A stretch of DNA of 64,000 nt from GCA-2698665 sp038101125 (GTDB lineage Bacteria; Pseudomonadota; Gammaproteobacteria; GCA-002705445; GCA-002716945), in contig JAYNVZ010000001.1 of the NCBI GenBank assembly GCA_038101125.1, positions 1 through 64,000 of the forward strand, in the 5' to 3' direction. The position numbers were made by a program, and so were the translations under genes. Positions within the stretch are counted from its first letter, which is position 1, and each line of letters begins with the position of its first letter. Under the pieces are notes generated by a model. It was not told the origin of the DNA and did no database searches. It worked only from the letters and a program-made list of their open reading frames with translations. Below are positions 45,281 to 54,530 of the stretch, one piece after another.

Positions 45281-45628
45281 TCAATTACAAGGAAATTCAG
45301 ATATATAAGCATTTCTAAGAGCTAAACCAAGCAAAGGAGCATCACCATACCTCGAATAGAATGAAATATTTTCTTCAATCTCTATGTCTATCAAACTCCT
45401 AATTTTAGCAGCTGACAATATTAGATCATTTGGTTTGCAGAAAAAATCTAAGGAATGCTTAGTAAATGTGTATTCTTGTGCCCAATCTAGACCACCCTCT
45501 AGACCATAAATATATTGGTCATACATCTCAGGTGTTGCTCTATCTAAGTAATCATCGACTGTAGGGGCAGAACTATGACTTACTATGCTATATGACATTG
45601 CAAGAAAGAATATTACAAACTTATGCAT
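45281..45628 (-). CDS. Secreted Rap1a/Tai-like small protein
   Basis: 115 aa. A signal peptide (HKFVIFFLAMSYSIVSHSSA) is followed by a helical domain with GLDWAQEYTFTKHSLDFFC and ALRNAYISEFPC; Cys64 and Cys114 probably form a disulfide. The layout (F-C-x-P near the middle, F-P-C at the end) resembles the Rap1a/Tai immunity-like domain of periplasmic proteins that block T6SS amidase effectors. No effector or T6SS gene is in view, so housekeeping roles are as likely. Its ATG overlaps the argH stop (TAATG). Confidence 0.6.
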   Translation of the reverse strand: MHKFVIFFLAMSYSIVSHSSAPTVDDYLDRATPEMYDQYIYGLEGGLDWAQEYTFTKHSLDFFCKPNDLILSAAKIRSLIDIEIEENISFYSRYGDAPLLGLALRNAYISEFPCN

Positions 45629-47032
45629 TACTTGAAACCGAATTTTTTAAGACGCTTTAAAATAGCTGTTGATTCCCTTTTTACAGATTTCGGGGCTGTT
45701 TCACCAACTCCGTTTCTAGACTTAACTGATGTTATAGGATCAAGGACTTTATGTATATCAGGCTCTATTAAGTCTGAAAAGTTTCTTAAATCCTCTATTG
45801 AAAGATCTTTCAGCTGGATAGATTTCTTCTCACAAAACTTAACAATGTCTCCTACAACATGATGTGATGTTCTAAAAGGCATGCCTTTTTTTGATAAGTA
45901 TTCTGCTAAATCTGTAGCAGTAGAAAAGGAGCTTGATGCTATTGAAGCTGCATTGTTTTTATTAAGTGACATCGTCGATAACATTCTTGGCATTAAGCTC
46001 AAACAACTCATTGTGGTGTCAATTGATTCAAACAATATACTTTTATCTTCCTGCATATCTCTGTTATAAGTTAAAGGGAGGCCTTTCATTAGTGTTAGAA
46101 CGCCAACAAGACTGCCGTATACACCACCTGTCTTGCCTCTAATTAGTTCAGGCACATCGGGGTTTTTCTTTTGCGGCATTATAGATGACCCTGTACAAAA
46201 ACCTTCATCTAATTCTACTAAACTAAATTGTGGGTTCATCCACAATACTAACTCTTCACATATTCTTGATAAATGCATCATGATCATGGAGTTTGCATAA
46301 GCAAAGTCGCATACAAAATCTCTATCACTAACTGCATCCATAGAATTCTTACTTATTGATTTAAAACCTAGCGCTGTCGCAACCATGGTTCTGTTNNNNN
46401 NNNNNGTTTAGCTTCAGAGATGTCCCAGAAAGAGCTGCAGAACCTAATGGCATAATGTTGATGGATTCTCTATTATTTATTAACCGAATTTCATCTCTAT
46501 GAATCATTTCGCACCACGCAAGCAAATGATGGCCAAATGTGACAGGCTGGGCCACCTGCATATGTGTGAATCCTGGAAACAATGAATCAGAGTGTTTGAT
46601 AGCAACGTTAGCTAGAACAAATTGTATATCTCTAAGTTGATCTATATACAGGTCAATAAAATCTCTTAAATATAAGCGCAGGTCTGTTGCAACTAGGTCA
46701 TTTCTTGACCTCCCAAGATGAATTTTTTTGCCTACATCGCCAATAATTGATACCAATGCATTTTCAATATTCATGTGTACATCTTCAAAATCAATAGACC
46801 ACTCAAGTTTGCCATTTTCAGCTAGTGCGAGGACCTTTTTTAAACCAGCGACGATTTTCTTCTTTTCAGCAGATGTAATATGTTCACAACTCTTAAGCAT
46901 GTTCACATGAGCTATTGTTACTTTAATGTCTGAGCTGAATAGTACAATATCTATATTAAGGCTTTGGCTAAATTCAAGAACCTCAGCATCCATTTGTTTA
47001 GTGAATCTACTAGACCAAGTTACATTTTTCAT
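45628..47032 (-). CDS. argH: Argininosuccinate lyase (N gap inside)
   Basis: About 460 aa. LGRSRNDLVATDLRLYLRD, SLFPGFTHMQVAQPVTFGHH and GSSIMPQKKNPDVPE (the mobile loop with catalytic Ser) are the fumarase/aspartase-superfamily motifs of ArgH. The N block falls at the point where others read T-G-L-P-I-D-R-E-M-V-A. The flanks read ..SLKLN and NRTMVA.., and joining them on the shared AAC codon gives a seamless SLKLNRTMVATALGF. So the gene is probably intact with no missing base. It diverges from hemC, an arrangement common to gammaproteobacteria. Confidence 0.95.
46396..46405. other. Scaffold gap (10 N) inside argH
   Basis: Both flanks carry GTT (AAC on minus) against the Ns. Protein homology indicates the two sides overlap by that codon, so the gap is probably artificial. 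Confidence 0.95.
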
Positions 47033-47103
47033 TATATTTGTTATTTTTTAATTACATTATTTATAAGTAAGTATAGTATAAATAAAAACAAAAAATTATA
47101 AAT

Positions 47104-48009
47104 ATGAAGAAAATAATTAAACTTGCAACAAGGAATAGCCCATTGGCATTGAAACAGGCGGATCTGGTAAAACAGATTATGTCTAAGAACTGTGAAATTA
47201 AAATTGTACCGATGACATCATCCGGTGATACAGTTTCGAAGAATGTTTTTAAACAACATGGAGGCAAAGGCTTGTTCCTAAAAGAGTTAGAAGAGTCATT
47301 GTTAAGCAAAAAATGCGACATTGCCGTTCATTCATTAAAGGATGTTCCAGCAACGTTAAACAACAAGTTCAGAATTGTATCAATTTCTGAAAGAGAAGAC
47401 AGTGCAGACGCTCTAATCTCAGAAAATTTTAATTGTATAGATGAGTTACCAAAGAATGCGATCATAGGCACATCTAGTCCCAGAAGAATCTCGATGCTAA
47501 AAAAATATTCAAGTAATTTTAAAATTGTTGAAATTAGAGGGAATATTCAGACTAGATTGAAAAAAATGAAAGATCAAAAAATTGATGCAATAATTCTAGC
47601 TGCAGCTGGACTGCATAGAATGGGGCTAAAAGATAGAATCAAACAATACCTCCCTCTAGATGATTTTATACCGTCAGCAGGACAAGGAATACTATGCATT
47701 GAATACTTAGAATCAAATTATGAAATTGAAAGAATATTAACAAAACATACGATTGAAAAAGTACAAATATGTGCTGAGATAGAAAGAAATTTTATAAAAG
47801 CTTTGGATGGTGATTGCATGTCACCGATTGGGGTCCATGCGAAATTTAAGAAAGGTATAATTGAAGTATGTGCGTTTGTATCAGATATTGATGGTAAAAA
47901 TAATATTAGAACTAAATATAAGAACACTTCTGACAAAGATGTTAATACCGGAGTAAAACTTGCAGACATCTTTATAAAGCAGGGTGCAAGAAAACTTTTA
48001 AGCAAATAG
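47104..48009 (+). CDS. hemC: Porphobilinogen deaminase
   Basis: 301 aa. LATRNSPLALKQAD, HSLKDVPA, IGTSSPRR, IRGNIQTRL and LDGDCMSPIGVHA are the motifs. Cys238 in the last attaches the dipyrromethane cofactor. It builds the linear tetrapyrrole. hemD follows after one base. Its 71-bp upstream spacer is shared with argH. Confidence 0.97.
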   Translation: MKKIIKLATRNSPLALKQADLVKQIMSKNCEIKIVPMTSSGDTVSKNVFKQHGGKGLFLKELEESLLSKKCDIAVHSLKDVPATLNNKFRIVSISEREDSADALISENFNCIDELPKNAIIGTSSPRRISMLKKYSSNFKIVEIRGNIQTRLKKMKDQKIDAIILAAAGLHRMGLKDRIKQYLPLDDFIPSAGQGILCIEYLESNYEIERILTKHTIEKVQICAEIERNFIKALDGDCMSPIGVHAKFKKGIIEVCAFVSDIDGKNNIRTKYKNTSDKDVNTGVKLADIFIKQGARKLLSK

Positions 48010-48010
48010 T

Positions 48011-48739
48011 ATGAAAATAACAGTAACCTCAGAATTAACTATATATAATGACTTAGTAAAATTATGCCGTAATAAAAATATATCAATAGAAAAAAAAATA
48101 GCTCTTTCTATAGAAAAACTTTCATTGGAAAATAAAATTTATAAAAACCCTATGGCTGATGTACAGAATATTATATTTCAAAGCAAGAATGCTGTTAAGT
48201 ATTCTGTTGATGTGCATGAAGAAATAGCAAAGAATAGCAAAGCAAAGCTCTATTGTTTAGGCAAATATACTAAATTAGAGTTAAGCAGATTATTTATTAA
48301 TGAGATTATCCATCCAAAAGAAAACTACTCCAGCGAAGAATTGATACGCTTAATAAGTAAAGAGAAAAAAGACAACGCGTCATATATAGTAATAAAAGGC
48401 GAAGGTGGTAGGAGTTATATAAGTGAACAGTTACTTAAACTAGGAAGAGTGGTTGATGAACTAAATGTATATAGGAGGAATGAAATAAATGAATTCATCA
48501 GTGAAGATGATTTATCAGATATAGAAAACAACTATATTTTAGTGTCTAGCAAAACTGCATTAAGAGCTTTTATTAAAATTATAAACAAATCACCAACTTA
48601 CAAAAAAATGATACTAGTGATACCAAACAATCGATTAATTGAAGATATTAAAGATAATCCTTTTGATGATGTAATGATTATTGCAAATAATAATAGTGCA
48701 GAGACATATGTTGAAACAATGCAAAAGCATAATGAATAA
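48011..48739 (+). CDS. hemD: Uroporphyrinogen III synthase
   Basis: 242 aa, divergent as HemD usually is. Recognised by position after hemC and by IIFQSKNAVKYSV, IVIKGEGGRSYISEQLLKLG and DELNVYRRNE, which match the family's short conserved patches. It cyclises hydroxymethylbilane. The epimerase gene begins inside its last codons (eight-base overlap). Confidence 0.85.
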   Translation: MKITVTSELTIYNDLVKLCRNKNISIEKKIALSIEKLSLENKIYKNPMADVQNIIFQSKNAVKYSVDVHEEIAKNSKAKLYCLGKYTKLELSRLFINEIIHPKENYSSEELIRLISKEKKDNASYIVIKGEGGRSYISEQLLKLGRVVDELNVYRRNEINEFISEDDLSDIENNYILVSSKTALRAFIKIINKSPTYKKMILVIPNNRLIEDIKDNPFDDVMIIANNNSAETYVETMQKHNE

Positions 48740-49595
48740 GAGTAATTTAATATTGGCTGGGAGTGGGTACTTAGGTGAATCAATAATCGCCGAGTATAAT
48801 ATTATTAAGAATACATTTAATATTATAGAGCTTTGTAGAAGCATAAAAAATAGAGGGCCAGAGGTAAAAACAATACAAATAGATTTCGACAAGAGCACTG
48901 ATGATATGAGTTATGTAGAACGGTCGGTAATTGTGTACATGGCACCGCCAGATACTTTGAGTTTAAAAGATACGAGGCTAAATAAGTTTTTGAACAACAT
49001 CAGTAATTATAAAGTAAAGAAATTAATTTATATTAGTACAAGTGGTGTCTATGGAAATTGTAATGGAAATATTGTAAATGAAGAAAATAAGATAAATCCT
49101 TTGACTGATAGAGCGAAGAGAAGAGCGGACGCAGAAATTCAAATTCAAAAATTCTGCATGAGGAAAAATATTAGTGGCATTATTTTTAGAGTACCTGGGA
49201 TTTATGGTCGCAACAGGCTACCCGTAAAAAGAATAAAAGAGCGTGACCCACTAATTAATATTGAGGAAAGTCGTACGACTAATTTAATACATGTTAGTGA
49301 TTTAACAAGGCTTGTAATCAAGGCATTGAACCTTACAAACAAAAAAACAGAAATAATAAATGTGAGCGATGGAAAGGCAGTAAAAACTACTAGGTATTAT
49401 GAAATTATTTATAAAGCATTAAACATAAAGCTGCCGGAGTATATAAGTTACGAGCAGGCTATAAGCATGTACGATGAGAAAAGAGCGAGCTTTTTGAAAG
49501 AATCTAGAGTTTTAGACGTTACTAAAATGAAACAATTATTTCCAGGTTGTATTAAATATAAAAAACTCGAAGACGGTATAAAAGAAAGCTTATAA
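48732..49595 (+). CDS. NAD(P)-dependent epimerase/dehydratase-like protein (YeeZ-type SDR)
   Basis: 287 aa from ATG 48732. LILAGSGYLGESI is the GxGxLG nucleotide site, LIYISTSGVYGNCNG the catalytic Ser/Tyr region, and VPGIYGRNRLPV and NLIHVSDLTRLVIKAL follow as in extended SDRs. The Y-x-x-x-K pair is not obvious (GVYGN lacks the lysine four residues later), as in atypical YeeZ-like members. Coupled to hemD, but no link to heme synthesis is known to me. Its stop shares TTATAA with the convergent ParA-like gene. Confidence 0.78.
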   Translation: MNKSNLILAGSGYLGESIIAEYNIIKNTFNIIELCRSIKNRGPEVKTIQIDFDKSTDDMSYVERSVIVYMAPPDTLSLKDTRLNKFLNNISNYKVKKLIYISTSGVYGNCNGNIVNEENKINPLTDRAKRRADAEIQIQKFCMRKNISGIIFRVPGIYGRNRLPVKRIKERDPLINIEESRTTNLIHVSDLTRLVIKALNLTNKKTEIINVSDGKAVKTTRYYEIIYKALNIKLPEYISYEQAISMYDEKRASFLKESRVLDVTKMKQLFPGCIKYKKLEDGIKESL

Positions 49596-50210
49596 GCCCA
49601 ACCATCTTAGCAGAGGTTTCCATTCTTCACGATCTTGCGCGGTGGCAGACTCTCCCATTTCAAAAACACCGAGACCTGTCCTGGCAGATTTAATATAATT
49701 AGTGTTATCCCTGAAAGCAGTAACATATTTTAGACCTTTTTCTTTTACTAAATAAGTATCCAGCTCTAAGAAGATGTTAGTGTTAGCTCGAGCCCTGTTT
49801 GCAACTAATCCTACTTTAATTTTATTCCTAATCACAGGGCCCATTGAACGAAGAGAAACAAGAAAATCACCAGCCGCCTTCATGTCGATAGGCGATGGCA
49901 TTACTGGAACAACAATCATATCTGCCTTTTTAATGTATGTATCTAGTCTAGACCCATAGATGGCAGCAGGTACATCATATATTACTACAGTATTTTTATT
50001 TTTTTTGAGTGGTTTTTGAAATTTTGTAGATCCTTTAATCTTAGGTTTATTTACAGGTCTTTCTCTTAGCCATTGTGTGCTAGAGCCCTGAGGGTCCAGG
50101 TCAACCAAGTGAGTTTCATATCGTTTCTGTGCACAATAAGCCGCAAGGTTTACAGCTATAGTGGTCTTTCCAGAACCACCTTTAGAATTGATTACCATAA
50201 TAGATTTCAT
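49590..50210 (-). CDS. Standalone ParA/MinD-like ATPase
   Basis: 206 aa. INSKGGSGKTTIAVNLAAYC is the deviant Walker A (KGGxGKT), HLVDLDPQGSSTQWL the A' box, and VVIYDVPAA the Walker B region. It lacks an N-terminal DNA-binding extension and has no ParB neighbour. Small ParA-like ATPases position protein clusters (McdA, ParC, PpfA) or partition plasmids. The true chromosomal ParA is at 63440. No cargo gene is beside it; the role is open. Confidence 0.88.
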   Translation of the reverse strand: MKSIMVINSKGGSGKTTIAVNLAAYCAQKRYETHLVDLDPQGSSTQWLRERPVNKPKIKGSTKFQKPLKKNKNTVVIYDVPAAIYGSRLDTYIKKADMIVVPVMPSPIDMKAAGDFLVSLRSMGPVIRNKIKVGLVANRARANTNIFLELDTYLVKEKGLKYVTAFRDNTNYIKSARTGLGVFEMGESATAQDREEWKPLLRWLGL

Positions 50211-50268
50211 GGTTTGTCTCCAAGTAATAATTTATGATATCAAAGTGGCTGATAAACTACCATTAATA

Positions 50269-51051
50269 TTACTCCAATATAATCCTAACTGGCGCATGGT
50301 CTGATGTCCTTGGTTCTACCAAACACCAAGACTTATGACGAGTCTCTTTGTCTATATAATAGCCAGAACATTTTTTCCTAATCTTGTCTGACGCAAGGAT
50401 TAGGTCAATTCTATAGCCGATATTACGCTGAAAGGCGCCTGACCTATAATCCCACCATGTAAAAGTCTTAGGTGGAAAATTAAAATCATCAAAAACATCA
50501 TATAAACCAAGATCTAACAATTTCTGTAGCGCAGACCTTTCTTTATCAGAACAGAGAATTTGGCCAGAGGTTTTTTGGACGTCAAAAACATCATTATTAG
50601 TTGGCGCAATATTAAAGTCACCAAGAAGAACTACTTTATCATTATGTGAAAGTAATTTTTTTGTAAATGTGTGAAGTTTTTTTAACCATGATAGTTTGTA
50701 TGCATACTTATCTGTATCAATATCATGGCCATTTACTACATAAAGGTTAAGTATGGATATTCCATCAATAGTAACAAGCAATGACCGGGCTTCGTTTTTG
50801 TCTGTTTTAACTGGATTTAGCTCAACATTACTTGGCTTGAGTTTAGAAATTATAGCAACACCATTATAAGTTTTTTGACCATGGAAAGTAACTTGATACC
50901 CGGCATCTACAATAGTATCAATAGGGAAGTTATCGTCAGTTGACTTAGTTTCCTGTAGAACAAGAACGTCAGGGTTAAATTCTTCGAGATACTGAAGAAC
51001 GCCATGTATACGAACTTTAATAGAATTAACGTTCCATGTAGAAATTATCAT
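50269..51051 (-). CDS. xthA: Exodeoxyribonuclease III
   Basis: 260 aa. STWNVNSIKVR, LVLQETKSTDD (Glu34), NLYVVNGHD, LLGDFNIAPTNNDV, IGYRIDLILAS and TSDHAPVRI are all ExoIII motifs. AP endonuclease and 3'-exonuclease in base-excision repair. It overlaps the gyrB stop by four bases at the end of dnaA-dnaN-recF-gyrB. A Crc-like paralogue is at 30853. Confidence 0.96.
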   Translation of the reverse strand: MIISTWNVNSIKVRIHGVLQYLEEFNPDVLVLQETKSTDDNFPIDTIVDAGYQVTFHGQKTYNGVAIISKLKPSNVELNPVKTDKNEARSLLVTIDGISILNLYVVNGHDIDTDKYAYKLSWLKKLHTFTKKLLSHNDKVVLLGDFNIAPTNNDVFDVQKTSGQILCSDKERSALQKLLDLGLYDVFDDFNFPPKTFTWWDYRSGAFQRNIGYRIDLILASDKIRKKCSGYYIDKETRHKSWCLVEPRTSDHAPVRIILE

Positions 51052-53453
51052 ATATCTAAGTTTTTTACAGAAGAGTATTTTTGTTTTATAAACTCACGCC
51101 TAGGTTCTACATCATCACCCATAAGCTCAACAACTACTTGGTTAAGATCCTCTAATGGCAAAACTTTAAGCAAAGATCTTGATTTAGCATTCATTGTAGT
51201 TTCTTCTAGCTGTGATGGATTCATTTCACCAAGACCCTTGTATCTTTGGAGAGTCATTGACCTCTTACTTAAATCTATTAGAGAATTTAAACAATCTTTA
51301 AATTTGTAAGCAGATGATTCATCATCTGAATCCAAAGAAGTGTATTTAAAACTAGAAGAAGCATATTCTTGTAAGTTTAACTTTACCAGGTCTGAGTAGG
51401 AGTCAGAGCTAAAAAAATGTTTATTTAAAGGATCTAATTGTGTCGAAACACCGTTAATGGTTTTAGTAATATTTATATTATAAGTTTTATCATCCACAGG
51501 TTCTTTAGACGGTGATAGATCAAATTTAATATTAATTGGTGTATTGGTGTTTAAAAATTTCTTAAACGATGAACACCAAGATTTAATTTTTTTTAAATTC
51601 TTAAGGTCATCAACAACAAGCATCTCAAAGAAAGCTAAGTTCTCTAGTATTAATTTGTCTCTCCTAGATGAGAACTGGTCAATGACAGAACTCAGGCTAG
51701 AATATGAATTTAGCAATGAATAAAGGACTTCTTTGTTGACTTTGACATCGTCAATAAGCAAAGAAAAGTTAGAAGAAATATCTTCGTTTATGAAACTAGA
51801 CAAAGCTTTGTCATCGACGAGATATTTTTGAGACTTACCTTTTTTCATCTTATACAAAGGTGGCTGAGCAATAAATACATGCCCATGATCTATAAGCTTC
51901 TTCATCTTAGTCTCAAACAATGTTAAAAGTAATGTCCTTATGTGCGCACCATCAACATCAGCATCAGTCATGATGATGATTTTTCCATACCTTAGATTTT
52001 CTAATTTTAGATCATCACCAAAACCACATCCTAAGGCTGTTATAAGAGTTGTTATTTCAGATGATGATAAGATTTTGTGATCTTGTGCACGTTGAGTATT
52101 TAAGATCTTGCCTTTTAATGGGAGAATAGCTTGAGTTTTACGGTCTCTAGCTTGTTTTGCAGAACCACCAGCAGAATCACCCTCGACTATAAATAGCTCA
52201 GTTTTTGTAGGGTCTTTTTCTTGACAATCAGCCAACTTACCAGGAAGATTTCCTATGCTTAATGGATCTTTTCTTCTAATTAATTCTTTTGCTTTCCTAG
52301 CTTCTTCACGAGCTTTAGCCGCTTGATAAATCTTTGCAAGTATAGATTTTAGCTCTTTAGGGTTCTCCTCGAAAAATTCTGAAAGCTTACTATTAAGACT
52401 AGATTCAACTATGCCTTTTACTTCTGATGAAACCAACTTATCTTTTGTCTGAGATGAAAATTTAGGATCAGACATTTTTACAGAGATGATAGCTGAGAGA
52501 CCTTCTCTAGAATCGTCACCTGTTACATCAATCTTGTCTTTTGACCCTGATGATTGTTTTGTAATCAAATTATTAACAGTTTTAGTCAGTGAAGCTTTAA
52601 AACCAGATAAATGAGTACCACCGTCTTTCTGCGGAATATTATTTGTAAAACAGAGAATATCTTCCTGATATGAAGAATTCCATAACATGGCAACCTCTAC
52701 GAAAATACTTTTAGATTCAGATTTGAAATATATGATTTCTTCTTGAATGAGGGTTTTTTTCTTTGTTATCTCTTTTATGTATTCTTTTATACCGCCTTCG
52801 TATTTATATTCTTCTTTCACCGACTTTGTCTCGTCTGTAAATCTAATCCTTATTCCACTATTTAAGAAAGCAAGTTCTTTAAACCTTCTCCTGAGGAGTT
52901 CTGTGTTGTATTTCGTTAAGGTGAAATATTTTTTGCTAGGTTTAAATGATATTTTTGTGCCGTTTAGTTCTGTTTTCCCATCTATCTTCAGTGGAGCAAT
53001 AGGCTTGCTGTCCTTATATTCTTGCGTGTGTATTGAGCCATTCTTATAAATGGTCAGCTCTAATGTTTCTGATAAAGCATTAACAACAGAAACACCTACA
53101 CCATGTAATCCACCTGACACTTTATATGAGTTATCATCAAACTTGCCGCCCGCGTGAAGAACAGTTAGGATCACCTCTGCAGCTGATTTTTTCTCTCCGG
53201 GGTGTTCATCAACTGGTATCCCGCGCCCATTATCTATTACGGTTACAGATTGGTCTTCATGTACGGTCACATCGATAGTATCACAGTGCCCCGCTAAGGC
53301 CTCATCTATAGAGTTGTCCATGACCTCAAAAATCATTTGATGCAGTCCGCTTCCATCGTCTGTGTCACCAATATACATTCCAGGTCTCTTTTGGACAGCT
53401 TCTAAGCCCTTTAATACCTTAATATTTGATGAATCGTATTTGCTGTTAGCCAC
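51048..53453 (-). CDS. gyrB: DNA gyrase subunit B
   Basis: 801 aa with GTG start inside the recF 3' end. ATPase: EVMDNSIDEALAG, DNGRGIPVDEH, GGLHGVGVSVVNAL. Toprim: IVEGDSAGGSAKQARDR, MTDADVDGAHIRTL. C-terminal QRYKGLGEMNPSQLEETTMN. It supercoils DNA with GyrA (not in the window). A 150-residue insertion in the Toprim domain, usual in gammaproteobacteria, accounts for its size. Confidence 0.98.
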   Translation of the reverse strand: MANSKYDSSNIKVLKGLEAVQKRPGMYIGDTDDGSGLHQMIFEVMDNSIDEALAGHCDTIDVTVHEDQSVTVIDNGRGIPVDEHPGEKKSAAEVILTVLHAGGKFDDNSYKVSGGLHGVGVSVVNALSETLELTIYKNGSIHTQEYKDSKPIAPLKIDGKTELNGTKISFKPSKKYFTLTKYNTELLRRRFKELAFLNSGIRIRFTDETKSVKEEYKYEGGIKEYIKEITKKKTLIQEEIIYFKSESKSIFVEVAMLWNSSYQEDILCFTNNIPQKDGGTHLSGFKASLTKTVNNLITKQSSGSKDKIDVTGDDSREGLSAIISVKMSDPKFSSQTKDKLVSSEVKGIVESSLNSKLSEFFEENPKELKSILAKIYQAAKAREEARKAKELIRRKDPLSIGNLPGKLADCQEKDPTKTELFIVEGDSAGGSAKQARDRKTQAILPLKGKILNTQRAQDHKILSSSEITTLITALGCGFGDDLKLENLRYGKIIIMTDADVDGAHIRTLLLTLFETKMKKLIDHGHVFIAQPPLYKMKKGKSQKYLVDDKALSSFINEDISSNFSLLIDDVKVNKEVLYSLLNSYSSLSSVIDQFSSRRDKLILENLAFFEMLVVDDLKNLKKIKSWCSSFKKFLNTNTPINIKFDLSPSKEPVDDKTYNINITKTINGVSTQLDPLNKHFFSSDSYSDLVKLNLQEYASSSFKYTSLDSDDESSAYKFKDCLNSLIDLSKRSMTLQRYKGLGEMNPSQLEETTMNAKSRSLLKVLPLEDLNQVVVELMGDDVEPRREFIKQKYSSVKNLDI

Positions 53454-54529
53454 TATTAACCACCTTGAGATTATTTCCCTTAAATTCGTATACTCTTATG
53501 TCTTTGTTATTAACTATAGACTCTTCCAGTTTTGTCTTATACAGGTCTGGGGCAGTGNNNNNNNNNNAGCAGAAGGTTCTTATCATCTATTCCAAAGAAT
53601 AAATCATCTATTAATATTATCGGCTTGTCACGATGTTTCACGTGGAACGCTCTTGCTTGGCTTAACACCAATAACAAACCATTAATAACTTGAGTAGACA
53701 TGGATGATACATCCTTTAGTATATTTCTATTAGATGTAAAATGTATGTCACATCTATGAGGGCCGGCTGAAGTATGTTTCAAGATAAGATCTTTTTGTCT
53801 AAGCTTGTTTAATGAATCATGAAGAGAAAGGTCTGTGTCCCAGCCTTGATCATAAGTTAACTTTGAATCTTTAATATCATCATAAGCATCTGGCATGATC
53901 TCTAATATCTTGTTTTTATACTCGATAAAATGATCATTTAATGATTTAAAGTACTCAGCTCTCTTGGTGTGTATTTCTTCACCATATTGAATATATAATT
54001 TGTCCCAGTAATCTAAATTATCTATCTCTTGTCGTTTCAAAGCACTATTTCGTTGTTTTAGTGCTTTGTTAAAATTTTTATAAAGATCTAGATAACTGTG
54101 TTCCACGTGAAACGAACCCCAATCTAGCAGAGACCTCCGAGATTCAGACGACCCAGTAATTATATTTTCTACACCAAAGTTCAATGCAAGAACCGGAAAA
54201 GAGAGCTGTAATTGTTTAGCTGAAGACCGGCTATCATTAATTTTTACGATGTTAGCACCTTTTAACTTCTTTTCAACGGATATCGATAATACTTCATTGT
54301 TTTTAGAAACATTTAGAAGAAGTTGGGTGGATTTTTTGCCAGATTGAATAATAGAGCTCGAGGTCACAGACTTAAAACTTTTTAAAGACGAAGCAAAATA
54401 CATACCCTCCAATAAGGACGTCTTGCCATCATTATTCTTACCTAAGATAATATTTATGTTTTGATGGGGTGTTAATGTGATTAAGTCTAATGATCTAAGG
54501 TGAGATGCTGTAAATTGACTAATAAACAA
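53446..54529 (-). CDS. recF: DNA replication and repair protein RecF (N gap inside)
   Basis: N-terminal ILGKNNDGKTSLLEGMYFAS (Walker A), KHTSAGPHRCDIHF, STQVINGLLLVLSQARAF (signature) and IILIDDLFFGIDDKNLL (Walker B) run to the N block. After it, in the next frame, TAPDLYKTKLEESIV continues to a TAA at 53446. E. coli RecF has about twelve residues between the matching points, so some 35-40 bases are really missing. About 360 aa in total if so. It loads RecA at gaps. It is 1 bp after dnaN and its stop overlaps the gyrB GTG. Confidence 0.92.
53558..53567. other. Scaffold gap (10 N) inside recF
   Basis: Placeholder; RecF homology suggests about a dozen codons are missing rather than ten bases. 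Confidence 0.95.
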
Positions 54530-54530
54530 A

